Source: Cellulomonas sp. C5510 | GTDB taxonomy: Bacteria; Actinomycetota; Actinomycetes; Actinomycetales; Cellulomonadaceae | Reading direction: 5' to 3' | Length of the DNA: 64,000 nucleotides | Assembly: GCF_019797765.1 (NCBI RefSeq) | Contig: NZ_CP081862.1 | Span: 124,001 to 188,000, forward strand | Shown: positions 56,929-64,000 of the stretch, one piece after another | Layout of the letters: each line of letters opens with the position of its first letter | Numbering within the stretch: the first letter of the stretch is position 1 | Translations under genes and position numbers: made by a program | The notes under the pieces: model-generated | Databases searched by the model: none | The model's input: only the letters and a program-made list of their open reading frames with translations | Told to the model about the DNA's origin: nothing

Positions 56929-57960
56929 GTGCGACACCTCTCGCGTGCGATCGCGCTGACCGCCACCGCGACCCTCCTGCTGTCGGCCTGCGCCAGCGGC
57001 GCCGACGAGCCCGCCGCCGGCGGATCCGGCTCGACCGCCGGCGGCGCCACCGAGTTCGAGGCCAAGGACCCGCTGACTCTCGGCTACTCCGTCTACGACC
57101 TCCAGAACCCCTACTGGCAGTCGTACTCCGCCGGCGTCGAGGCCGGCGCCGAGGCCGCGGGCGTCGACGTGGTCGTCGTCGACCAGAAGTCCGACCAGCA
57201 GCAGCAGGTCTCCGGGTCTCTCGACCTGATCAACCAGGGGATCTCCGGCCTGATCGTCACGCCGGTGCAGCCGTCCGCCCTGCCGTCCACGATCGACGCG
57301 GCGCACGACGCCAAGATCCCGGTCGTGATCGCGGACATCGGCACCGCCGGCGACTACGACGGCTACATCCTGTCCAACAACTACAACGGCGGCGAGATCG
57401 CCGCCCAGTACGTGATCGACGAGCTCGGCGACCAGCCCGGTCCGCACAAGGTCGGTGTGATCGAGCTCCACGCCGGGTCTGTGGTCGGCGAAGAGCGCGT
57501 CGCCGGGTTCACCGACACCCTCGCGGGGAACGACGACTTCGAGATCGTCGCGAGCCTGGACGGCCAGGACACGGTCGACGGCGGGTTCGCCGCTGCGCAG
57601 GACATGCTGTCGGCGAACCCGGATCTCGAGGTCATCTACGCCGCGAACGACGACTCCGCGATCGGCGCCCAGCGGGCCATGGAGACGGCGGGCAAGTCCG
57701 TGCAGGACGGGTTCTACCTCATCGGCTTCGACGGTGCGGACGGCGCCCTGGACCTCATCGACCAGGGCCTGATGAGCGCGACCGTGGCGCAGGACCCGTA
57801 CGGCCAGGGCATCAAGGCGGTGGAGACCGTCCTCGCCCTCCTGGACGGCGAGGACCCCGGCTTCGACGACGCGGAGGCTCGTACCGTCTACTTCCCCGTG
57901 GAGATCGTCACCGCGGACACGCTCGCGGCGTTCCGCGAGTCGCGCGACGCGCAGAAGTGA
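56929..57960 (+). CDS. Rbs-type sugar ABC transporter solute-binding lipoprotein
   Basis: A 343-residue protein from GTG 56929 with AAGGAG before it. Signal peptide and lipobox LLLSAC, Gly/Ala/Ser linker, then a type-I periplasmic binding fold of the ribose/galactose class: LTLGYSVYDLQNPYWQSYSAGVEAGAEAAGVDVVVVDQKSDQQQQ, LIVTPVQPSALPSTIDAAHDAKIPVVIAD, AANDDSAIGAQRAMETAG and GFYLIGFDGADGALDLI. It binds a monosaccharide-sized ligand for the RbsA/RbsC-like proteins downstream. Confidence 0.92.
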   Translation: MRHLSRAIALTATATLLLSACASGADEPAAGGSGSTAGGATEFEAKDPLTLGYSVYDLQNPYWQSYSAGVEAGAEAAGVDVVVVDQKSDQQQQVSGSLDLINQGISGLIVTPVQPSALPSTIDAAHDAKIPVVIADIGTAGDYDGYILSNNYNGGEIAAQYVIDELGDQPGPHKVGVIELHAGSVVGEERVAGFTDTLAGNDDFEIVASLDGQDTVDGGFAAAQDMLSANPDLEVIYAANDDSAIGAQRAMETAGKSVQDGFYLIGFDGADGALDLIDQGLMSATVAQDPYGQGIKAVETVLALLDGEDPGFDDAEARTVYFPVEIVTADTLAAFRESRDAQK

Positions 57961-57965
57961 CCACC

Positions 57966-57999
57966 GGCGGGGGCGGGGCGTCGCGGCCCCGCCCCCGCC
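57966..57999 (+). terminator. Intercistronic stem-loop after the third solute-binding-protein gene
   Basis: Perfect 14-bp stem (GGCGGGGGCGGGGC 57966-57979 with GCCCCGCCCCCGCC 57986-57999), 6-base loop, starting 5 bases after the stop and ending 22 before the ATPase start. It probably raises the ratio of binding protein to the rest of the transporter. Confidence 0.75.
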
Positions 58000-58021
58000 C
58001 GCAACGTCAGGAGGGGCGTCG

Positions 58022-59539
58022 ATGGCTGCCGTGGTGCAGGTCGTGGACGTGGTTCAGGAGTACCCGGGCGTACGAGCGCTCAAGGGCGTGTCGCTCGACC
58101 TGGAGGCCGGGCAGGTCCTGGGTCTCGTCGGGGAGAACGGTGCCGGCAAGAGCACGCTGATCCGGCTGCTCGGCGGCATCGAGCAGCCGGTCAGCGGATC
58201 GGTGCTGGTGCACGGGACGGCACGCACGTTCCGCGGGTCGGCTGACTCGCAGGCTGCCGGGATCAGCGTCGTCAGCCAGGAGTTCCGGCAGGTGCCGCAG
58301 CTCTCCGTCGCAGACAACGTGTTCCTCGGCCACGAGATCGGCACGGGTGGTGTGGTCGACAGGGCCGGCACCCGCCGCCGCACCGCGGCCCTGCTCGACG
58401 ACCTCGGTCTCGACCTCGACCCGGACCGTCCGGTGGCGTCCTTGACCGTCGGCGACCGCCAGATGGTGGAGATCGCGCGAGCCCTGTCGCGTGAGTTCGA
58501 CGTCCTCATCATGGACGAGCCGACCGCGGCCCTGAACGGTGCGGAGATCGTGCGCCTGCACGAGATCGTGCGCCGCATCGCGTCGCGGGGCAAGGCCGTC
58601 GTCTACGTGTCCCACCACCTCGACGAGATCTTCGCGATCTGCGACGACGTCGCGGTGCTGCGCGACGGCGCCCTGGTCGCGCACGCGCCGACGGCGGAGC
58701 TCGACGAGCCGCGGCTCGTGGAGCACATGCTCGGCCGGGCCCCGCAGACGTTCGAGCGCTCCGGCACCGCCGCCTCGGCCGGACGGCCCCGGCTGGAGGT
58801 CACCGGGCTGCGTGTCCCGGGTGTCGCCGAGCCGTTCGACCTGACCGTCCGCGCGGGCGAGATCGTCGGGCTGGCCGGTCTCGTCGGCTCCGGCCGCACG
58901 GAGCTCACCCGCGCCCTGTTCGGCGATCTGCCCGCGGTCGGAGGGACGGTCCACGTCGACGGCCGTCGGGCCCGGCTGCGCACGCCGCGCGAGGCGATGG
59001 CGAGCGGCGTGTTCATGCTCAGCGAGGACCGCAAGGGGGAGGGGATCCTGCCGCACCTCGACGTCACCGAGAACGCCATGGTCTCCCGGGACCGGTCGGG
59101 GCTCCCGCTGCTCCGCCGGTTGCTGCCCGTCCCGGCGGACGAGCGCGCGGCGTTCGCCCGTCTGCGGGAGGACATGAGGATCCGGGTCCCCCACGGTCGC
59201 CAGCTCATCGGCAACCTGTCCGGGGGCAACCAGCAGAAGGTCCTGCTGGGCCGTGCCCTGCTCTCCGGGTGCTCGGTGCTCCTGCTCAACGAACCGACCC
59301 GCGGTGTCGACGTCGGCGCGAAGGTCGACATCTACCAGCTGATCAAGCAGCTCGCCGACGGGGGCGTGGCCGTCGTCGTGTCGAGCTCCGACGCACCCGA
59401 GCTCGCAGCGATCGCGGACCGCTGCGCCGTCTACTTCGCCGGGCGGCAGATCGCCGAACTCACCGGAGGGGACGTGACGGAGGACAACATCGTCGGGGCG
59501 TCCGTCGGACAGACCGCCCAGGAGGCCACTCATGCCTGA
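58022..59539 (+). CDS. Rbs-type sugar ABC transporter ATPase (two fused nucleotide-binding domains)
   Basis: A 505-residue double ATPase, ATG 58022 with AGGAGG. First domain: Walker A GENGAGKST, Q-loop VVSQEFRQ, signature LTVGDRQMVEIARALS, Walker B VLIMDEPTAAL and the VVYVSHHLDEI switch. Second domain: the Walker A position reads LVGSGRTELTR, as usual in RbsA, followed by SEDRKGEGILPHLDVTENAM, signature NLSGGNQQKVLLGRAL and Walker B VLLLNEPTRGVDVG. It powers the two permeases encoded downstream, whose first gene overlaps it by eight bases. Confidence 0.95.
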   Translation: MAAVVQVVDVVQEYPGVRALKGVSLDLEAGQVLGLVGENGAGKSTLIRLLGGIEQPVSGSVLVHGTARTFRGSADSQAAGISVVSQEFRQVPQLSVADNVFLGHEIGTGGVVDRAGTRRRTAALLDDLGLDLDPDRPVASLTVGDRQMVEIARALSREFDVLIMDEPTAALNGAEIVRLHEIVRRIASRGKAVVYVSHHLDEIFAICDDVAVLRDGALVAHAPTAELDEPRLVEHMLGRAPQTFERSGTAASAGRPRLEVTGLRVPGVAEPFDLTVRAGEIVGLAGLVGSGRTELTRALFGDLPAVGGTVHVDGRRARLRTPREAMASGVFMLSEDRKGEGILPHLDVTENAMVSRDRSGLPLLRRLLPVPADERAAFARLREDMRIRVPHGRQLIGNLSGGNQQKVLLGRALLSGCSVLLLNEPTRGVDVGAKVDIYQLIKQLADGGVAVVVSSSDAPELAAIADRCAVYFAGRQIAELTGGDVTEDNIVGASVGQTAQEATHA

Positions 59540-60578
59540 CCTCGTCACCACCGCAGCACCCACGGCGCAGGACCTGGTCGCCGACGAGCGCGTCCGGTCC
59601 GCCGAGCGGGCCCGTCGCGCCGAGCGGCGCCGCAGCGTGCTGCAGAACGCCGGGGTCCTCATCCCGTTCGCCCTGGTCCTGGTCGCCGGCGTCGCCGTGG
59701 TCCCGAACTTCCTCTCCGGCTCGAACGTCACCAACGTGCTGGTGAACGCCGCCATCCTCGCCATCGTCGGGTACGGGATGACGCTCGTCATCGCGGTCCG
59801 CGGCATCGACCTGTCGGTCGGGTCCGCCCAGGCCCTGGCGGCGTGCGTCGCCGCATGGGCCGTGAACGGGGCCGGGCCGCTCGTCGGAGCAGTCGTCGGC
59901 GTCGCCGTGGGTGCGGCGCTCGGCCTCGTCAACGGGATGCTGGTCACCCGGCTCCGGGTGCCCGGCTTCATCGCCACGCTGTCCACGATGAGCGTGTTCC
60001 GGGGTCTGGTGCTCCTGTTCACCGGCGGAGCGCCGATCATGATCGCGTCCGGGGGTTTCAAGTCCGTCGCCACGGCGTCGGTGCTCGGTGTCCCGGTCCC
60101 GTTCCTCCTCGCGCTCGTGCTGGGCGCGGGCTCCTGGTTCGTGCTCGACCGGATGCGCTTCGGCAAGCACGTGGTCGCGGTCGGGGGCAGCCCCGAGGCG
60201 GCGATCGACTCGGGGATCGGCGTCCCGCGGGTGCTGCTGCTCGCCTACGTCGCCGCGGGGGCGTCGGCCGGCGTCGGCGGTGTGCTGCTGGCGAGCCAGC
60301 TCGGGGTCGTCAACGGCTCGGTCTCGTCCGGGCTCGAGCTGCAGGCGATCGCGATCGTCGTCCTCGGCGGGACCAGCATGGCGGGCGGTCGTCCCCGCAT
60401 CGTCGGCACGTTCGTCGCCGCGCTGCTGCTGTCGATGATCAACTCCGGCCTCAACCTGCTCAACGTCCCGTCCTTCTACCAGTACGTCGCGCTCGGAGCC
60501 CTCCTGGTCTTCGCGCTGAGCATCGACGGGGCGCAGCGTGCCGCCGTCCGTCGCATGCTGGAAGGGAGCCACTCGTGA
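59532..60578 (+). CDS. Rbs-type sugar ABC transporter permease 1
   Basis: A 348-residue membrane protein of the BPD_transp_2 (RbsC) class with about ten helices. Motifs: GYGMTLVIAVRGIDLSVGSAQALAACVA, GLVNGMLVTRLRVPGFIATLSTMSVFRGLVLLFTGG, VAVGGSPEAAIDSGIGVPRVLLLAYVAAG, VVLGGTSMAGGRPRIVGTFVAALLL and NLLNVPSFYQYVALGALLVFAL. It overlaps the ATPase by eight bases and permease 2 by four, and probably forms a heterodimer with permease 2. Confidence 0.93.
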   Translation: MPDLVTTAAPTAQDLVADERVRSAERARRAERRRSVLQNAGVLIPFALVLVAGVAVVPNFLSGSNVTNVLVNAAILAIVGYGMTLVIAVRGIDLSVGSAQALAACVAAWAVNGAGPLVGAVVGVAVGAALGLVNGMLVTRLRVPGFIATLSTMSVFRGLVLLFTGGAPIMIASGGFKSVATASVLGVPVPFLLALVLGAGSWFVLDRMRFGKHVVAVGGSPEAAIDSGIGVPRVLLLAYVAAGASAGVGGVLLASQLGVVNGSVSSGLELQAIAIVVLGGTSMAGGRPRIVGTFVAALLLSMINSGLNLLNVPSFYQYVALGALLVFALSIDGAQRAAVRRMLEGSHS

Positions 60579-61606
60579 CCAGCACCGAGACCGCAGCGCC
60601 GTCCTCGGCGGAGCGCCCCGCCGCCGACCGCCGGACGGAGGACCGGCCGCCCTTCGGCCAGATGCTGCGCCAGCTCGCCGCACGGCAGTACCTCGTGGGC
60701 GTCCTGGTGGTGCTCTGCATCGCCGTGGGTGCCGCCCGACCGTCGTTCTGGGGGACCGGGAACCTGTCGAACATCCTGTTCCAGGCCTCCTTCGTCGGCC
60801 TCGCCGCGTGCGGGATGACGCTGCTCATCGCCGCCGGTCTGCTGGACCTGTCGGTCGGCGGGGTGATCGCCGTGGCGTCCATCGCCGTGGCGACCGTGCT
60901 GCCGCACACCACGATCGGCGCGGCCGTGCTGCTCGCGCTCGTCATCGGGGCGGTTCTCGGGACGGTCAACGGGCTGCTCGTGACGTACGTGCGCATCCCG
61001 CCGTTCATCGCGACGCTCGGCACGCTGTACCTGTTCCTCGGAGCGGCGTTCATCTGGACCTCCGGGAAGGTCGTCCCGGTCACGTCGGCGAACTACCGGG
61101 CGGCCACGACGGGGACGGTCGGCTGGTTGCCGGTGCCCTTCCTCGTGTTCGTGGGACTGGCCGTCGTCACGTTCCTCGTGCTGCAGCGGACGTACGTCGG
61201 CCGGACGCTGCGGGCCTTCGGCTCCAACGAGCGTGCAGCCGTGCTGGCTGGGCTGCCGGTCAACCGGACGAAGGTGGCGGTGTTCGCGCTGGCCGGGGCG
61301 TGCTTCGCGCTGGCCGGGGTGTTCATGACCGGCCGGCTCTCGTCGGCCGAGGGCAACATGGCCATGGGCTTCGAGATGGACGTGATCGCCGCCGTGGTCG
61401 TCGGCGGCACCGCGCTGCGTGGCGGGCGCGCCACGACGACCGGGACCGTGACCGGAGCGCTGCTGTTCGCGGTGCTCGCCAATGCCCTGAACCTGCTCGG
61501 GGTCGCCTCCTACTGGCAGTACGTCCTCACGGGGACGGTGCTCGTGGCGGCGATCGCGGTCGGTGCCCGACGGGCGTCCGCCGCCGAGGTGCGGGGCGCG
61601 GGCTGA
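60575..61606 (+). CDS. Rbs-type sugar ABC transporter permease 2
   Basis: A 343-residue protein from GTG 60575, overlapping permease 1 (GTGA). It has the same RbsC motifs: GMTLLIAAGLLDLSVGGVIAVASIA, VNGLLVTYVRIPPFIATLGTLYLFLG, AFGSNERAAVLAGLPVNRTKVAVFALAG, VVVGGTALRGGRATTTGTVTGALLF and NLLGVASYWQYVLTG. Two different permease genes after one ATPase suggest a heterodimeric pore, as in several autoinducer-2 and rhamnose-type systems. The sequence is clearly divergent from permease 1, so it is not a recent duplicate. Confidence 0.93.
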   Translation: MTSTETAAPSSAERPAADRRTEDRPPFGQMLRQLAARQYLVGVLVVLCIAVGAARPSFWGTGNLSNILFQASFVGLAACGMTLLIAAGLLDLSVGGVIAVASIAVATVLPHTTIGAAVLLALVIGAVLGTVNGLLVTYVRIPPFIATLGTLYLFLGAAFIWTSGKVVPVTSANYRAATTGTVGWLPVPFLVFVGLAVVTFLVLQRTYVGRTLRAFGSNERAAVLAGLPVNRTKVAVFALAGACFALAGVFMTGRLSSAEGNMAMGFEMDVIAAVVVGGTALRGGRATTTGTVTGALLFAVLANALNLLGVASYWQYVLTGTVLVAAIAVGARRASAAEVRGAG

Positions 61607-62640
61607 TGGGGTTCGGCGCGGACTCCGTCCGTGCGGCGGACGACGTCCGGCGCCTCGTGGGAGCGCCGGACCAGCTCGTGCAGGTCGATCGGCTCGTCCG
61701 CGACGAGGGTCCCGGCCGGGGCGCCCCGGTGCTCGTCGTCCGGAACCCGGGCGGCATCTCGGTCGAGGTGCTGCTCGACCGGGCGCTGGACCTCGGATGG
61801 GCGGATGCCCTCGGGATCCCCCTGGCCTGGCGGTCGGCGCGCGGCCCCGTGGTCTCCGGACGCCACGAGCCGCTCGGTGCGGGCTGGACGCGCACGTTCG
61901 GCGGTGGGCTGCTCACCACGTGCGGGCTCGCCTCCACCGGCGCCGCCGGTACGGTCGGCGGTGTCCACCACGGCCTGCACGGCCGCATCGGCCACGTCCC
62001 CGCGGAGAACGTGAGGTGGGCGTTGGTCGACGGCGCGGACGGGCCGGCGGTGGAGATCACCGGGGACGTCGTCGAGGCCGCCCTGGGGCAGCCGACGCTC
62101 CGGCTCCGGCGCCGGATCGTGCTCAGCACCGCGACGCCGGAGCTCCGGGTCGAGGACGTCGTCACGAACGACGCCTTCGTGGACGCGGGGCACATGTTCC
62201 GGCACCACCTCAACCTGGGTTACCCGGTCGTGGGGCCGGGCACGGTCGTGACGGCGACCGCGGACCCGTTCGCGGAACGTGACCGGCCCGGCGTGGCCGC
62301 CCGACCGTTCCCGTGGCGGCTCGACGTCGCGCCCGGTGCCGCGCCCGAGCGCGTGCTCTACTGCCGCCCGCACCCCGGCCCGACCGCGACCGTCACGGTC
62401 ACGGCCCCGACCGGTCAGGTCGTCGAGGTCGAGCAGGACACGGACGCGTGGCCGCTGCTCGTGCTGTGGCGGGACCCGAGCGCGGGGGTGAACGTGCTCG
62501 GGGTGGAACCCTCGACCTCCCGCGACGGCGGGCGGGCGCAGGCGGAGGCGGACGGGGAGCTGCTGGTGCTCCGGCCGGGGGAGAGCCGGACGTACTGCAC
62601 GACCGTGCGGCTCGTCCGGGGACCGTCGGCCACGGACTGA
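61606..62640 (+). CDS. DUF4432 (aldose-epimerase-like) protein
   Basis: A 344-residue protein from ATG 61606, overlapping the permease stop by one base (TGATG). It has a galactose-mutarotase-like beta-sandwich pattern: GISVEVLLDRALDLGWADALGIPLAWRS, TRTFGGGLLTTCGLAST, VHHGLHGRIGHVPAENV, FRHHLNLGYPVVGPGTVV and NVLGVEPSTSRDGGRAQAE. The HGLHGR and HxNLGYP motifs with conserved His and the VEPST motif mark DUF4432. It probably converts the anomers of, or otherwise processes, the imported sugar before the isomerase acts. Last gene of the unit. Confidence 0.87.
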   Translation: MGFGADSVRAADDVRRLVGAPDQLVQVDRLVRDEGPGRGAPVLVVRNPGGISVEVLLDRALDLGWADALGIPLAWRSARGPVVSGRHEPLGAGWTRTFGGGLLTTCGLASTGAAGTVGGVHHGLHGRIGHVPAENVRWALVDGADGPAVEITGDVVEAALGQPTLRLRRRIVLSTATPELRVEDVVTNDAFVDAGHMFRHHLNLGYPVVGPGTVVTATADPFAERDRPGVAARPFPWRLDVAPGAAPERVLYCRPHPGPTATVTVTAPTGQVVEVEQDTDAWPLLVLWRDPSAGVNVLGVEPSTSRDGGRAQAEADGELLVLRPGESRTYCTTVRLVRGPSATD

Positions 62641-62726
62641 AGTCCCTTCCGGGTGCCGTGCGGGCGGCGGGACGCTGGGCCAGGGCGCAGCGTCGCGCCC
62701 CAGCCGGTGGTCGAGGAGAACGCGCC

Positions 62727-63008
62727 ATGAGCATCCGCATCACCCACATCCGCCTGTCCGACGGGGTCCGGGACCACGAGCACATCACCGATGTGCAGTG
62801 GACCAGCCTGGAGGACAACGACCACGGCGTGAGCCCCCGCGCCGCGGTCGTGAAGTGGATCGACACCGAGGGCGGCCACGCCTACGTCGGGCAGGGCCCC
62901 TCCTCGGTGCGCGTCACGACCGTGCACCCGGCCTTCGGGGCCGCGCACCTGCGGACGTGGGCGGACGGCGCGTGGACGGACAACCTGCTGGAGCTCCAGG
63001 AGTTCTGA
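62727..63008 (+). CDS. Small DUF3892-type protein
   Basis: A 93-residue protein from ATG 62727, with GAGGAG before it. It begins SIRITHIRLSDGVRDHEHITDVQW, then PRAAVVKWIDTEGGHAYVG and ends TDNLLELQEF, the pattern of DUF3892 (a short beta-rich domain found alone in many bacteria; function unknown). It follows the sugar unit by 86 bases and probably has its own promoter. Confidence 0.75.
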   Translation: MSIRITHIRLSDGVRDHEHITDVQWTSLEDNDHGVSPRAAVVKWIDTEGGHAYVGQGPSSVRVTTVHPAFGAAHLRTWADGAWTDNLLELQEF

Positions 63009-63033
63009 GCACCCCGCGCGGCCGGCGGGCTCG

Positions 63034-63039
63034 TACCAT
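63034..63039 (+). promoter_or_regulatory. -10 box of the leaderless pseudouridine synthase gene
   Basis: TACCAT ends 6 bases before GTG 63046, with no ribosome site between. Confidence 0.45.
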
Positions 63040-63045
63040 CACCGG

Positions 63046-63969
63046 GTGCCGCCGCGCTCGCCCCTGCCCCCGCGCCACGGCCTGGGCGCCGCGTGGGTCC
63101 GCACGCCGGACCGCGCGCGGGACCGGGTGGACCCGTGGCCGACGATGGGCGCCTGGCTCGGCGACCGCCTGCCCGAGCACGTCGACGTGCCCGGGATGCT
63201 GGCCGCGGGGGCGTTCGTGGGCGAGGACGGCCGGCCGGTGCGCGCGGACGACCCGTACGCGCCGCACCGCTTCGTGTGGTTCCACCGCGAGCTGCGCGAC
63301 GAGCCGCCGGTGCCGGGCGCGGTCCACGTCGTCCACCGGGACGAGCGCCTGGTGGTGGTCGACAAGCCGCCGTTCCTGTCGTCGATCCCCCGGGGTCGGC
63401 ACGTGCGCCAGAGCGTGGTGGTCCGGCTGCGCGAGGAGCTCGGGCTGCCGGAGCTGTCGCCGTTGCACCGGCTGGACCGCGTCACGTCCGGCCTGCTGCT
63501 GCTCAGCACCGAGCGGCGGTGGCGCGGCGCGTATCAGACGCTGTTCGAGCACCGTGCCGTCGCCAAGACCTACCGCGCGCTGGCGCCCGTGCGGCCGGAC
63601 CTCGCCCTGCCCGTCGTGGTGCGCGACCACCTGCGCAAGGAGCGCGGCCGGTGGCAGGCGGAGGTCGTGCCCGGGGCGCCGCCGAACGCCGAGACGCTGG
63701 TCGAGCTCGAGTCCGAGGTGGACGGGCGGGGCGTGTACCGGCTGACGCCGCGCACCGGACGCACGCACCAGCTCCGGATGCACCTGCTCGGGCTCGGCAT
63801 CCCGATCGTGGGCGACCCCCTGTACCCCGAGGTGCTGGACGTTCCGGTCGACGACTTCTCCCGGCCGCTCCAGCTGCTCGCGGCGGAGGTGGCGTTCACC
63901 GACCCGGTCGACGGGACGGCGCGCCGGTTCGCGTGCGTGCGCCGGCTGCCGCTCGCCGCGGAGGGCTGA
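63046..63969 (+). CDS. RluA-family pseudouridine synthase
   Basis: A 307-residue enzyme from GTG 63046. The core has VHVVHRDERLVVVDKPPFLSSIP, the catalytic SPLHRLDRVTSGLLLL with the active-site Asp, KTYRALAP and LTPRTGRTHQLRMHLLGLGIPIVGDPLYP. An N-terminal extension of about 95 residues (DPWPTMGAWLGDRLPEHVDVPGMLAAGAFVGEDG) stands in for the S4 domain, as in the actinobacterial rRNA/tRNA-type group. It converts a uridine in rRNA or tRNA to pseudouridine; the site is unknown. Confidence 0.92.
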   Translation: MPPRSPLPPRHGLGAAWVRTPDRARDRVDPWPTMGAWLGDRLPEHVDVPGMLAAGAFVGEDGRPVRADDPYAPHRFVWFHRELRDEPPVPGAVHVVHRDERLVVVDKPPFLSSIPRGRHVRQSVVVRLREELGLPELSPLHRLDRVTSGLLLLSTERRWRGAYQTLFEHRAVAKTYRALAPVRPDLALPVVVRDHLRKERGRWQAEVVPGAPPNAETLVELESEVDGRGVYRLTPRTGRTHQLRMHLLGLGIPIVGDPLYPEVLDVPVDDFSRPLQLLAAEVAFTDPVDGTARRFACVRRLPLAAEG

Positions 63970-64000
63970 CGGCGGGCCGGCGCCGCGCTACCGGCGGGTC

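Noticed and set aside
1..64000. CRISPR arrays, tRNA or rRNA genes, integrases, complete insertion sequences
   Set aside because: None was recognised. Short tandem repeats found (4959, 25226, 40812) have no spacer-repeat pattern, and no tRNA cloverleaf or att duplication was seen near the low-GC insert.

Overview
The window is about 74% GC DNA with many GTG starts, tightly overlapping genes (ATGA/GTGA junctions) and several promoters whose -10 box sits only 6-8 bases before the start codon. Together with a mevalonate-pathway operon, an ECF sigma factor of the ECF42 type and many carbohydrate ABC systems, this points to an actinobacterium, most likely a Cellulomonas-like member of the Micrococcales (inference; no rRNA or tRNA gene was seen).

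Layout. 1-5 kb: an HNH nuclease-like secreted protein, a DUF2809 membrane protein, an excalibur-domain protein, an APH-like kinase and a proline-iminopeptidase-type hydrolase. 5-11.6 kb: a reverse-strand glycoside block (GH13 amylase/trehalose-synthase-like enzyme, flavin-dependent oxidoreductase, GT4 glycosyltransferase, GH92 mannosidase-like enzyme). 11.7-14.8 kb: a WXG100-like small protein, an alpha/beta hydrolase with a helical N-terminus, and two tandem lipoprotein paralogues, one frameshifted; it resembles a type VII effector/immunity cassette. 14.9-23.1 kb: an Old Yellow Enzyme, a NERD-like membrane protein and a mevalonate operon (mevalonate kinase, diphosphomevalonate decarboxylase, phosphomevalonate kinase, type 2 isopentenyl diphosphate isomerase) led by a TctA-like permease, without HMG-CoA synthase or reductase nearby. 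23.3-35.3 kb: housekeeping and stress genes (SDR, type 5 uracil-DNA glycosylase, YciO-type protein, methyltransferase, divergent EF-G-like GTPase, FKBP lipoprotein, HxlR/QorB pair, second LLM oxidoreductase, ferritin-like/VIT1 transporter, iron-regulated siderophore-interacting protein).

35.3-38.4 kb is a visibly lower-GC insert. It carries a reverse transcriptase of the UG/Abi (defence-associated) type, overlapping by 19 bases a PD-(D/E)XK nuclease-like partner, and next to it the 3' remnant of a DUF3800 gene. This two-gene RT-nuclease operon is the best candidate for an undescribed (probably antiphage) system in the window.

38.6-41.3 kb: an ECF42 sigma factor with its DGPF/YCII partner and a matching candidate promoter, then a TM2-domain protein. 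41.4-62.6 kb: three consecutive sugar-utilisation units, each with a LacI regulator: (i) LacI + MalEFG-like ABC + GH32 fructosidase; (ii) LacI + ABC + GH172/DUF2961; (iii) LacI + D-lyxose/D-mannose isomerase-like cupin + Rbs-type ABC with two permeases + DUF4432 epimerase-like protein. GH32 and GH172 together suggest uptake and cleavage of fructose-containing oligosaccharides or related furanosides. All three solute-binding-protein genes are followed by a perfect strong stem-loop before the next transporter gene. Between units (i) and (ii) lie a soluble chemoreceptor and an MFS transporter relic whose two pieces point in opposite directions. The window ends with a DUF3892 protein and an RluA-type pseudouridine synthase. 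All family names are from reading motifs by eye, not from database searches.
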